From contig NC_060977.1 in the NCBI RefSeq assembly GCF_910589235.1, forward strand, positions 2,768,501-2,832,500: 64,000 bases of DNA. The letters run 5' to 3'. This document shows, piece by piece, positions 37,837 to 51,953 of this stretch; the stretch's first letter is position 1; the number at the start of each line of letters is the position of its first letter. Origin of the DNA: Vespa crabro. Its lineage: Eukaryota > Arthropoda > Insecta > Hymenoptera > Vespidae. The notes beneath the pieces were generated by a model, which saw only the letters and a list, made by a program, of their open reading frames with translations, made no database searches and was not told where the DNA came from. The position numbers and the translations under genes are program-made.

Positions 37837-38294
37837 ATGTGTACTTCAATAAAAAAGGTATTTAAAATAATATAATAATTTTTAGGATGACTTGCATTAA
37901 TAAAATACGTGCAACAAGTTAATATTTACAAGATATATCTATATGAATTAATATTATTTTAATAATATATATAATATATTTATTTGTGTTATTTTTTCTT
38001 CTTCTTTTGCAGAAAAATACAGAGAATACGTTATTTGAAAAAGGGAAAAAATTATTTTTGGATATTTTAAAATGCATTGTTATTCAATTGCATTGTATAT
38101 TTGATTATGTGATAGATTTTATATTTGGTTTATATTATGATCAAAAAGCAAAGAAAGTATCTGCCGTGAAAAATCCTTTATTGTTGGAGAGTGCGACAGC
38201 GTTAGCAGAGAAGATACGGTAAAAATTTTCTTTCATTTTTTTTTGTTCTTTTTTTTTATTTTATTTCATATTCAAAATGTTATTTATTAAAAGC

Positions 38295-38356
<62 letters not shown>

Positions 38357-40530
38357 TCTATTACAATTAATTTATATATGTTTTCTATTTTCATTTAGAA
38401 CAAAGCAAGTTAAGGCTGAAAAAGTTGTAGAAAGTTTTATCGAAAGATGCAAAGAAGTTAATACATTGATCAATGCGATTGTAGAAGAAAGATATGCAGA
38501 TGCAATAAAGGAAGCAAGAGCAATTGATCTTGAATTAAAGAATTGTGAGAATAGTTTATTTTTAAAAGAAACAAGACCATTTTTAGGAGTTCCATTTACA
38601 ACCAAAGAGAGCAATGAAGTAGAAAGAAAGTATATTAATAATATATTTTAATATAATTTATAAGTCATCCAATTGTATAATTTACCAATTAATGAATATT
38701 CATACCTTTATAATATTTGTAATGATTGTACTTGATTATTCATAATAGTTTGGATTTTACATTCTGATAAGATAATAATTCTATACAATACTAATATAAG
38801 TAGAGTATTTATTGTGTTATTGTATTACTTTTTATCATTTATATTTTATATTTATAGATTTACATCATACTATGGGTATGATAAGTCGTCGACAGCACCG
38901 TTCAATGTCAGATGCAACCGTAGTTGCTCATTTGAAAAAGGCTGGTGGAATACTTATTGCAAAAACGAACATTCCTGAACTTAATTTGTGGGTTGAATCG
39001 AGAAATAACCTCTATGGTCAGACATGTAATCCTTACAATATAACAAGAACTGTTGGTGGAAGTAGTGGTGGTGAAGGTGCTATTATCGCTGCATGTGGTT
39101 CTGCATTTTCTATTGGAAGTGATATTGGTGGATCTACTAGAATGCCAGCATTTTATAATGGAGTTTTTGGAATGAAACCTAGCGAAGGTAAAAATTTACA
39201 AATACAATCTATATTTTAATGACGTTAAACATAACTTTTTATATTCAAATTATTAAATTATTACAAAATATAATATATAATATAAAATTGTTATTCTTAA
39301 TTGGTAGGAATGACATCCTTAAAAGGTATTGGATTAAGAGACAGATATTATTCAGACTCTATGGCAGAGGCAGGTCCAATCTGTAAAAAGGCTGAAGACT
39401 TGGCACCGTTTTTAAAAGTTTTGGTTGGGGATAAAGCATGTAAATTAAAATTAGATGAGCCAGTCAATTTAAAAAATTTGAAGATATTTTATCAATCAGA
39501 ATCTGGTGACATTAGAGCAAGTAAAGTGAATTATGCAATGCGTGCTACATTAAGAAAGGCAGTGGATCATTTTGAAGAAATAGCTAAATCTGTAACCAAG
39601 GTCTTTATTTTTTCTTTTTCTTTTTTTCTTCCTTTTTTTATCCCCCTATTAAATTATTCTCTAAAAGAACAATACACTTGTTTTTATTAAAAACTATATG
39701 AGTATAAATATTTTTTATTATTACATAGATCAAGATACCTGGATCAGAATATAGTTTTAGATTATGGAGATATTGGATGACTCAAGAAGATACAGATTTT
39801 AAAGCTGATATAACAAATAGAACGGTAATGATATAACTCATGAAAAAATTCAACCTACTTTTATATTGTATAATTTATAAAATTGATTTTTCTCAGTCTC
39901 GTGCAAATGCAGTATCTGAAATACGGAAATTTATTTCGGGAACGTCCGAGATAACATTTGCCGCGTTATTAAAATTAATAGACGAAGATTTGTTACCAAA
40001 AGAAGATCCTGAATGGGCTAGAAGTGTTACCATTAATATGAAGAAATATTTATTGGTACGTAATATCATTTCTATTATCTAGAATTATTATATCGACTTT
40101 TGTAATTATAACATGTATTCTGCTTTTTTTTTGGTTTATAGGATATTTTATATGAAAATGGAGTCTTGTTTTATCCTTCTGCTCCATTTCCTGCCGTTTA
40201 TCATTACTCATCATTTCTTAGACCATATAATTTTGGTTATTGGTGTCTATTCAATGTGCTTAAATTTCCTGTATGTCAGGTTCCTCTTGGATTAGACTAT
40301 GACGGATTGCCTGTAGGTATACAGGTATGTAAAAATTATATTTAAAAAAAGAAAAAAAGAAACGTTAACATTTGTAATAAATTTATATAAATTTACTTAA
40401 CAAATTAGCTATATATATATATATATTTTTTTTTTAGGTTATTGCAGCTCCATATAATGATCATCTATGTATTGCTGTAGCAAAAGAGCTTGAACGTGCA
40501 TTTGGTGGCTGGGTGCCACCCTCCGTTTGA
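37837..40530 (+). CDS. FAAH2-like fatty-acid amide hydrolase (amidase signature family)
   Basis: Predicted exons are 37837-37857, 38013-38218, 38399-about 38618, 38858-39187, 39308-39600, 39729-39824, 39897-40055, 40142-40324 and 40438-40530. A hydrophobic N-terminal segment (LFLDILKCIVIQLHCIF) probably anchors it to membrane. The amidase catalytic set is visible: Lys in VPFTTKES, the GGSSGGEGA loop with the cis-Ser, and the nucleophile Ser in GSDIGGSTRMPA. The last exons carry VPLGLDYDGLPVGIQ and the AKELERAFGGWVPP end. Family members hydrolyse fatty-acid amides to free fatty acid plus amine. One problem: exon 3 ends in phase 0 at its only good donor but exon 4 needs phase 1, so a microexon, a non-canonical site or a frameshift lies between KESNE and LHHTMGM. 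The rest is intact. Confidence 0.85.
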
Positions 40531-41430
40531 TTTTCCTTCATAAATGATAAAAATTTTTAAAGAATCATATTTAATACTTTATTTTTAAATTAACTTAAGG
40601 TGATTTGTCTTCCAAGGGTTATGTTTTCGTCAGAGATTAAAAAAATTTGTTTTAATTTTCTTTGTAAATCATCAGATTTTATGGTTATGGAGAAACATTA
40701 TTTATTAATTTGCGTTTTTTTTTTTAATTTTTATATTAGATTTTATATCGTAATACATATAATGTTGTTATAATATTTGTTTTTTGTTTGTATCGTGTTA
40801 ATATTATAAAATGTGGATTATTATTAATGATAATAAATCTAATAGTGCTTAAACAAAGTTTAAAATTCGAATAAAATATCGATTCATTGCAGTCCGTGTC
40901 ATAAGATTAAATGTATTCAGTTTTGTATAAATTATTTTGATGAAATTCTTCAATATTAATATATTTGTCAATTTTCCAAATTTTAAATTTTGTTACGTCA
41001 TTTATAAATTTTATTACGTTTGTTATTAAAAATTATCTTATTAAATTTTTAATAAATTTTAGGTTATTGAATGTTTTAATATTTTAATTTGATATAATTT
41101 AAATTACCAACAAATTGAATATTATTAAACATTATAAATTAATAACGGAAGATATATAAATATATAATATATATATATACACACATACACACAAACACAT
41201 ACACACATATATGAGTATATTAAAAATATAATAAAATTTTATTTATTCATTAACCTATTATTTAACATAATATTATAATACAAATACTGAAATTAAAAAT
41301 TTAACTAATTAATTAATTAAAATTAATTATTTAATCACACAACATATATAAGAAATACTTTCAATCATATTATTATCCAAAAGTACATAACATAACATAC
41401 ATATACATACGAATATATAATGAGAACGTA
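40531..41430. other. FAAH 3' flank, AT-rich
   Basis: Probable 3' UTR plus intergenic DNA, with a TA/CA microsatellite at about 41170-41215. No gene seen. Confidence 0.6.
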
Positions 41431-41439
41431 GATCGATTT

Positions 41440-41754
41440 TTAAAGGCCGTTCGTAATTATAACATTCGCCGCTAGAGCGCGCGAATAATCGCGACAGATC
41501 GAAAAGCGCGGGCGCGATAAAAAGATACGAACGAAGGATATTAATTAACAGTGAAATTCTTTAAAATAGAAATAAAGAAAACGAGATTAAACGAGAAAAA
41601 TTTAATTACGTAAATAGAATAATTAAGAAACAAAGAAAACAAAAAAGAAAAAATAAAATCTCTCTGTTTTAATCCATTTAAAGATTTAAGACGAATGTTA
41701 TTCTTTCACTTGGATTAAGAAATCATTTATTATATTAGAAAAGGAAGAAAAGAT

Positions 41755-41795
<41 letters not shown>

Positions 41796-42321
41796 AAGTA
41801 TGTGCTGCGTAGGAGATGCGCAGCGGGTTGACGGTGCTTAGAGAATATTGGAGGGAAAGGAAGGGAAGAGGAGGAGGAGGAGGAGGAGGAGGAGGAGGAG
41901 AAGGAATAGGAGGAGGACAGTAGGGAGGGCGTCAGTCGTTCCCGCGGTAAACGGGAGTGAATCGCGTCTCGAACTCGGATTGATCATGTAGTTGGAATCA
42001 AGACACGGTCTACGTGTTACACGCGGGTCACGTCGCGTCGCGTCTTACATCTCCTTTTTCTTTTTTCTCTCTCTCTCAATCATTCTCTTTCTCTCTTTCT
42101 CTCTCTCTCTCACTCACTATATATATATATATATATCTTTCCGTCTCTGTCTCTCTGTCTCCGTTGGTACGATCGCGAATGCGACGAATGACGTCGGAGA
42201 GGTATCGAAGGAGGAGGAGATGGGCGAGGCTCGTTCACGTATTCGGCTCGATCGAAGGAAACTCGAGGAGAGCTTGCGGCCGTTTCTTAGTGCGAGCCTC
42301 GTTCGGTCCTCCGTTTTGACC
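41440..42321 (+). promoter_or_regulatory. CpG-rich promoter and 5' UTR of the Regnase gene
   Basis: A sharp switch from AT-rich DNA to CG-rich words (GCCGCTAGAGCGCGCG, AAAGCGCGGGCGCG) marks a likely start region. It contains CT (41758-41790), GGA (41869-41901) and CT/TA (42065-42135) repeats and leads into the first coding exon. The exact transcription start cannot be read from sequence. Confidence 0.5.
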
Positions 42322-42850
42322 ATGGAAGAGTCAGGTGGGGAGAATACGACAGAGTCTGAACTCGATGAACGAATGGGGAAGGGACGTAAGAGAACCGTTG
42401 ATGTCGGTAAGAAGGGAAACCGAACAACCACCACCACCATCACCACCACTACCATCATCGTGACCACCTCCACCATCACCACCTCCTCCACCACCAACAC
42501 CACCACCACCACCACCACCACCACCTCTCTTCGCGACGACTCGAACGAGAATGAGTCGTTCAAACAACTGGAGTTCTCTTTAACGGAATCCCTTTCTTCG
42601 GGGACTATACGTTCTCTCAATGCGGAGGGAGAAAGCCCTCGTTCTTCTAGATTCTACGACGTTACATCCTCAAACTTAAACGAGGAAATGCTTCCGGGTG
42701 CGAGGAAAGATTTCACTTCGATAACCAATGACATTAATTGCGAGCCAAAGGTGAGCCAAAATCTTTTATTATATTATAGTTTCTTATTTATTTTCTATTT
42801 TACATTATATGTCTTTTTACGTTCAAGCACAAACACAAGCAAAATGTATA

Positions 42851-42883
<33 letters not shown>

Positions 42884-45800
42884 TGTTGCATTCTGGTATC
42901 TCTTCGATACACACGCATATACGCATATATGTACGTAGATACAATAGATCTTGTTACCACGTAGAAATTCATTTTATTTTTTTGAATAATTTCAAAAAAT
43001 AAGAATAATAATATATATTGCGACAAATGTCGTGATATTATACGATACTATACGATACGATACGTAAGGAGATTTGAAAGGACGCGGGCAACTTTAAATG
43101 TAAGAATGTATCCTATTTGCCCTGCCCCTCCCTCTTACATACGCATATATACATATATACATATATATGAGTAAGCCCAAACGGAGACGAGATCCGTGTC
43201 ACAAACCTGAATCTGGCACGAGAGTCATAATCTACCACTCGATCGTTTTTAATCGTATACCATTTCGTTTTAACTGTTCGTATTTTATATATGATGATTT
43301 ATATATCATTTATAATTTGTCTTTAATACATGCACATATATATATATATATATATATAATATAATATATATACATATATACATACGCATATATATTGATA
43401 CGTGATATATGAATAAAATTAATAAATAAAAAATATTTGTATGACATATTTTTTTTTAATCTAATAAACATTATCTACGTTATCTCATTTATAAAATATA
43501 TTATCTCTCGATGAATAGGGTCAATCGATTAGAATTATCGAATAACAATATCGACTTCATACTCGACCTAAATCTTTCTTAAGGGCATATTGAACGAATC
43601 ACGAAACAGTAACGATTCCTTCGACAAATCAGAACTATGGAAGAAGCATCGGTATAGATCTCAATTCCAATGGCGCGTGCCGCGCGCACGTGCCACCGGT
43701 TACACTGCTCTGAAATCCAACCAATTAGGACGAGAATTAGGTACAAGGGGTGGGGATAAGGTCCGACGCCAAGCAGTCTCGTCACATCGATTCTAGATCA
43801 TTGTCCTCCGTGTTTAACTCTGTATGTCATATATATATATATATGTATATATAAGTATATGTTTAAAAAAGAAAAGAAAATATATATGTAAAAGAGAAAA
43901 ACGTTTATTGAAAAGTTATTAAAGATATTGAGACTTAATTCTTTTGAGGGGGTAAGTTTTCTTCTTTCGTTTATTTCAAAATATTCGTTGATTTTTCTTT
44001 CTCTTATTTCCCGTTATGTTCGTTCTAACTAGAAACGATTATATTCCCAACAACTGTACATTTGCGTTGCTTGGAAGTTAGATAAAAGAAAAAAAAAAAA
44101 AAAAGGAAAAAGAGATGACGCGCATATTTACAATCTCCTAACCTATAAGCCGTGAGACATTATTCGAATATTTATATTAATTATACATTTCCTTTTTAAG
44201 ATTAAACAGCTAAAGAATTAGAAAATGATCGATTATTTTATAATAATTAATGTTTATATCATTATGGAATAATATATTTTAATTTGTTAATGAAACAAAA
44301 ATATAGGAATCTTCTCGATATTGGTTATATTGGATATAGGTTATAGCGATCAATGTTTGCTTATAATGTATTATATATCTATATATATATATATATATTT
44401 TAATTCTCCATTTCCTAATCTTTTTAATATTATTGATATTAGATGAGCTAATATAAGTGTGTTTCTTTTACCGTTCACCGTTCACGGAAAGTGAATGGTT
44501 CAGTAAGCTGCTCGGGAATGTGTATTTGTCGCGATCTGTCGCGAAATGTTTCTATTTCTTAGATCTGTTGATCCTTGAAAACTATGATAGAAGGTGTTGG
44601 ATACTTCGGATCGCATTAACGCGAAACGTAGGATGTACATAAGCATTTAAAAAAGAAATAATAAAAAAGTGTGAATATATAATTGAATAGTAATTATCGA
44701 TGATTAACTTGAAAGTTTATGATCGATGGATCATAACTTCTCTTTTCTAACGTTGCCGAGAGCAACAGAGATACACCGAAGATAGCTCTATTTGTCGAGA
44801 TTACGTTGGTCAGCAATATTTCCGACTAATCTCGATCTTCTTGAGTCATGAACGCCCACTACTGTATACAAAGCTCCGTTAAAACGATACTAACTTCGAT
44901 AGTTACGAACGATTTCGTTTATTTCTTCTATATATAAATTTATATATAGATTTCATATTCTTAATTATAATAGAATGAATTGTTAATTCATATCCAACGA
45001 TTAATGTTTTAATTATAATTTTTACGAGTTAATATTTAATAAGCTATATTTAATATAGAATAGCTATGCTAATGTATTTAATATAATATAATAATTGTAC
45101 TATATATTATAATATATACACAGTCATGTAACTGTATAAGATTAAAAATATAAACTATATTATATATATATATATATTAGAATTATTGTACCATATTAAT
45201 TATAATATGATTCTAATATATATATTAAACTATATTATTTACTAATATAAAATATATAGTGTATTAAAGTAGTATTATAGTATATGTGCTATATATTAGT
45301 ATAATATATACATACATATGTATAATATAACTATAATTTTTCTGTACCATAAGTTTCACACTACAAGTATAAATTTATTTAGACAAAAAAATAATTATGT
45401 TATAGAAAGTTAAAAAAAAAAAAAACATACATCCGGATTCATTAATCTATCCAAAGTTTTTTGTCTCTATCCGTACCATTTTATTTTTATAATCAAAAAT
45501 TACGTAAATCCACATTTATCAGATTGAATATTTCATTGAACGTATTTGTAGGTTAATGAATTGATTTGATTTTTTCTTTTTTAATTTATTGAGTCACACA
45601 TTCGATAGGTATATACAAAGTGATTCATAAGTCAATTGATAAAAGTGCATTTTTATTATAAACAGGTTTAATTTACAAATGTTATGGCCATACGGCTAAG
45701 ATTTAATACAAAAAAGAATCCAATAATATATAACTAACCTATATTAGATGCTAAAAGTGTCCTATGTTTTTAATGCAGAAATAAGATCTATTAAACAAAG

Positions 45801-47336
45801 AATTGGCAGGAAAAAGGATATTTCTATGAAAATACTATTTTCTGATAAAAATATTCAATGTTTTCATTCTCATAGATCTCTATAATTTTTTTATTTGTGT
45901 CTAATTATTTAATTGTGCTTTATATTATTATTCTCACTTTTATTTGTCTTCTCCACTTACCCTAATATTTTGATCTCCTTCACACTTTTAAATAGCAAAA
46001 CACTTGAAAGTAAAAAATTCACAAAGTCTTAATCTTCCAAATATTTTATTAAATATTATAAGTTTTTTAAATTTATTCTGATTTAATGCTTTTTTTGTTT
46101 TTTTTTTTGTTTGGTTATCAAGTAGAAATTTATATTCAAACTTCTTCTTTCTTTTTCTTTTTTTTTCTTTTTTTCTTTTCCAAAAATTGAACATCTACCA
46201 ATTTAATTGTTCATATTAATTTATAAAGAAACAGTACTTTCACGTATAGAAATAAAAAGGGCTTTTATTGAAAGAAAATGTTAAAATATTATCTGTTTAT
46301 CTTAATGTTTCTAAATTAAACCTGTTTACAATAACAATGCATTTTTGTCAATTGACTTGTGGGTTATCCTATGTGTGTATGTACATATGTAATTATATAT
46401 CTATCTATCTATCTATTTATCTATCTATCCATCCGTCTATCTATCTATCCATCTATCTATCAGTCGCGAGAGTTTTAATCGTTTCGATTCTGATATCGTA
46501 GTAGTATTTGAATAACAATAAGTCACTGCCACTGGTAAAACTGAATGAGAGAACTTGTTCAGAAGTGCGTAGGTTGTTCCACAATGGGTAGAAAGAAGTC
46601 GGCCTTCGAAGAGTTCCTAGCTACACTTTCAAATTCCCGAGGACCACAAAACCTTTATGAATATAAACATAACAAGTGGGATTATTTCGATCGTTTGTGA
46701 TCGATACACGATCGAACGTCAATTTTCATTAATCTTATATTCTTCGTTTTATTTTTCATTTATACATACATGAATTTTTTACTTCCGAATCCTAAAATCT
46801 TTAAAAAAAAAACAAAAAAAGAATCATCTGTCGAGAATTATTATAAGAAGAAATACTTAACGAATAGAGAAAGATAGAAATATAGTGTTTGAAAATGTCT
46901 GCATTCCAATCTCTATGCGAACCTATGTATACACACATATATATATATAAATATACACACATTCGTGATCGATAGTGATCCTTACAGCATTAAGATAAAA
47001 ATTTTTTCGAACTATTACAAAAGCACTCTGCACATATATATATATGTATGTATGCGATCAAGATAAAATGACGTCAGCTACCAAAAGGTACTGTCGTATA
47101 TCGTTTAGTGGCGATCACGATCTCGATCGATTTATTCCTGTGAATTACATCGGTCTACCTTTCTCTATATGGTTTACATTTCGAATTCAATGACGTCAGA
47201 TGTCAAAAGGTTTATAATATAATGGGTTTGGGTTAAGCCCTCTTAACGTTTTTCAAATTTTATTCTTTTTAGGATGGGTGATAAATGTATTTTATCTTAC
47301 TTTAGATCATTTGCTTGAGAGATATTGTGCGTGTGC

Positions 47337-47414
<78 letters not shown>

Positions 47415-47835
47415 GTAAATACATATAATCGTTTACTTAGGAATTTTCTGATCAAACCTTTTATTCGTATCTACGTTTAATCATCTTTGTTATTGTATCG
47501 TTAGAGGGTGGTCGATGAAATAGAGGTCACGCGTGGGTTAACGCAACGCATCCTCGACGAGTCCGAGTCTCTCTTCTGCTTGCATCCGGGATCACGCGCG
47601 CGTCAAACAGCACGCGGTGCTCTGCTCTCTCTCTCTCTTTCTCTCTCGCTATGTATATATAGCTACATATATAAATATATATGTGTATATATATATATAT
47701 GGATGTGTACGTGCATGTACGTGTATATGTGTTCGACTTCGTGAACAAAACGCACATCTTGATACTAATATATATAATAAGTACATAGGTGGGATTAATT
47801 AAAAATTATTCTATATAATTTTCCCTATATGAAGA

Positions 47836-47884
<49 letters not shown>

Positions 47885-49402
47885 TTCTAATATATAATTA
47901 ATTATAATTATTAGTTAATATTTATTACACGCACATGCACATATGTACGTCTATACATGTGTCGACTTCGTGAACGAAACGCACATACTAAATAAATAAA
48001 TGGTAATTACTTAATTACAAAATTGTTCTATCTAATTATTCTCTATATGAAAAAGTATTAGATAGAATAGAATTATCTTAATATAATATTCATTATAATA
48101 CATAATATATGGCTTTCGTATATTTATTACGTTTACTTTTAAAAGATAATTATATAGAAATGTGCGATTATCGATTGGAAATCTAGTTTTTTCTCTTAAA
48201 TGAAAAAACATTATAGGAGGGAAAAAAACTAATTCATTGTGATATTTGAGAACTTTTATTTCACACGATATTTATACGATACGTAAAATGTAAGCGGCTT
48301 TTTTGCTTTTTTTTTGTTTTTGTTTTTCTTTGCTTGTTTTTTTTTTATATATATATTTTTTTCTTTTTTTTGTTTTATACAAAAAGATAACGCATTAAAA
48401 CGATTCGTTCGTTGGTATGTTCGTTCGTTGGTATGGCGGAGGCCGGCTTTCACCTTGTAGGTGTAGCTTTCCATCGACAGGCTAATCCCGTGCCATACGT
48501 CAACTTGAGAACTCGTCGAACGAATAGCCATTTGTTATTATCGGTTCTCGTTCCAGAAACTAAACTACCTGCTGCTTCTTACGTATTTGCTTCTGTGGAA
48601 TATGCACCGATGAGAGTGATATAAGGGTCATCGACTTCAAATATACACTCATTTTTCCAATGACGATATACATATATTTAAGGGTGGGGAGAGGTGGGGG
48701 GGGGTGAGAAAAAAAAGAAAAAGAAAAGAAAAAAAAACGGAAGAAGAATAAGACGAATAGATTTTTTTTTTTTTTTTTTTTTTCAATATCACAGAATAAA
48801 AGGACATAAGAAAAGAATTAATTTCGTTAATTGACTCTGCGTATATTTCTTTTTAAATTAAATAATGTACGTACGATCTGAAATTTTTTCTTAATTCCGA
48901 TCACTTCGATAATTTTGTGACGGATATTTTAATGTAAAAAAGAAAAAAAGAAAGTAAAGAAAAAAAAAATCTTTTGTATATATTCCATCAGTAAAAAGTT
49001 TTTAGAGAGAGAGAGAGAGAGAGAAGGGTCCCGTTGTGTAGGGACCTTTAAAGAGGAAGAAGGTGGCGCTTCGCGCCACGCCACTCCATCGGGTCTTTGA
49101 CCGTTTCCTCGAGAAGTATCGGGCAGGTGGCACCCTGTAGTACGTAGGTACATACGTACATAGCTCTTTCCTGTAGACGCACACGTTCGCGGCTTCCTCT
49201 CTGACTTCTCTTCCCTTCCTCTTTCATCTCTTCTCTCTCTCTCTCTCTTTCCCTCTCTCTCTCTCCCTCTCTCTCTTTTTCTCTTTCTTTCTCACCAATC
49301 ACATTCGTTCATTCTTGAGCTAGCTCGCGCTACTCTAACACATTTCTCATACGAGGACACTTTGAACGCAAGGTTTTATCCTAATTTGGAATATAATAAA
49401 AA

Positions 49403-49475
<73 letters not shown>

Positions 49476-50404
49476 TGTATGCATATGTATACGTTGATAA
49501 ATTTATTCTATATAATATAATTTTATTGTTGTTGCAGCTGTATCTATAAAAATGTATATAATTTTCTAAAAACTGTACTAAATTATTATACATTATTACA
49601 ACGGTATAATATAATGATCTATGTGGTACAATAATTATATTATAGTGTAAATATTATCAATTGATAATTGTACTGTAACCATGATTATAATATTGTAATT
49701 ATAATTCATTACTATTCTTAGTAACTTGAAGTTACTATTGTAACTTCATAATTCTATGGATTTCAACTACAATTAGTTATATTAATACTATATCCAGTAT
49801 AGTTATAATACAATAAGTTATATAAATAATAATTTATATTTAGAAAATATTAATAATCGACTATGAGAAAATAAAGTAAAATGTAAAAAATACATAAACA
49901 TATATATATCTATTAAGAATTAAGAAAAAATCAATGTGTAATCTTGAACGATTAATTAATTTTGAAGAGAGAAAAAAAAAGAACAGGAAATAATTAGGAA
50001 AAATTTTTATTAAAAATAATATTCTAACGTTTGTATAATATAATATATGTATATATATATAGACAAAATGTTTAAAGATAGTTCATTTATTGTGTATTGA
50101 GGATATAAAGATGAAAAAAAAAAACATAAAATGTAATTAGAGAAAGGATAAAGAAAAAGAAAGATGAGAAATGTTAGAGATCCCATAGAACCGGATCCAA
50201 CTATCGCGCTTCCCAATTAGAAAGCCAATTGGAAGCATAATCCTGAGACCAGGTCGGCGATCGGTGATGGCCGAAGGCCTCTGCCACACGCCACGACTTG
50301 TGCCCTACTTTTCAACATCAACATCCGGAAGTCGTGCCTCTTTATTAACGGATGTTCACTATACTCCTTTATCTTGCTTACATTAATACTTTTTAATTTT
50401 GTTG

Positions 50405-50445
<41 letters not shown>

Positions 50446-51354
50446 GTTATTGTTATTATTATTAGTAGTAGTAGTATTATTATTGGTTAATTCTTTTTTT
50501 ATCCGAGTACACCGGATTTACCGATTACCTCCGTTGATTTTTGGGATTTTTTCCTTTTTTTTTCTTTTTTTTCTTTTTTTTTCTTTTTTTTTCTTTTTTT
50601 TTCTTTTCTTTTTCACTTTCTTTTCTTTTTTTTTTTCTTTTTCTTTTAAATCTTTTTATTACTTAAAATGTACCTTTCCCCCTTTACATTGAATTAAATA
50701 AATTATTCTCTCTTTTCTTCTTTCCTTTTACATTTAAGGATTTAACGATCTGACTAGAATCGTGCCAATATTTATACGATGCAATTCACGATTTCCCATG
50801 TGGTCCCTTAGGATCATTCGACACGACTGCCACGGTTTATAGTGCGATGCACACTGTGCGGGGATGCATCGTGCAGTATTTCTTTCGATATAACAGGGCT
50901 GGTCAAAGTATTTTCATCGCCATGGATTAATAAGTTTTTTCTTTTACTTTTTTTATTTTTTCTTTTTCCTTATCTTCATTACTCCATCCCATTTAATAAT
51001 ATTATTATAAATTTGTTACCCGTATGATTCATAAACAATAATTGAACGATAGCTATATTTTTACTTCAATTTAAATGAGGAACACATGACGTCCCTGATT
51101 TTACCATAACGCGTGCAACACGACGGTCACGAACAAACCATCCGAAGTCTGTTTATTGCGATCGAGAAAGCGATTGAGAACGATGACGATTCGACATTAA
51201 TAATCGTTAAAGACCCTTCATTTTTCTTAACAATCTTAATAGAAAAAAAATAATCTTAATAATCTTAATAGAAAAAAAAAGAAAAAAAAAAAGAAGAAGC
51301 AGGTCAGTTTGCCAAAATTCATTAGTTCCAAAACAAAATGATCTATAATATTAA

Positions 51355-51417
<63 letters not shown>

Positions 51418-51652
51418 CACTTTATGAAAATATTAACATTAAGATTAATAAAAAAAAAATGAAATAAAATTAATAAGAAAGAACATCGATATCGACATGC
51501 GTATGCGTCGTAAAAAGTCCTACCGTAGTTTCACCACATTTTATGAAAATATTTAAATTAAAATTAATAAAAGAAAAAATGAAATGAAAAAAAGAAAAAG
51601 AAAAAAAACCATCGATATCGACATGTGAACGCGTCATAAGGAGTCTACCGTA

Positions 51653-51686
<34 letters not shown>

Positions 51687-51912
51687 TACGTACGATCAGG
51701 CTCGCTAGAGGAGCGCCGGTGTAGTGGGGGTATGGAAGTAGGATCCCAAGTGTCGCGCGGCGGGTGGGGGTAAGGAGGGGGAAGGAATCGGTGACGTCGC
51801 GAGCCACGCGGAGAAGCAGTCGCTCCATTCACCGCGCGGCTTTCGCCGAGTGCGCACCTCTTCTCTGGTCCTCGCGTTCCTCGTATCGTTCCATCTTTCT
51901 TTTTCACTTCTT

Positions 51913-51953
<41 letters not shown>

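Noticed and set aside
42117..42620. Minus-strand frames opposite Regnase exon 1
   Set aside because: Val- and Gly-rich products are the antisense reading of the ACC repeat; the plus-strand exon has the splice site and Kozak context.
50840..50875. MicroRNA-like hairpin (CGATGCA and TGCATCG arms)
   Set aside because: The stem is only 7 bp with mismatched flanks, too short for a microRNA precursor.
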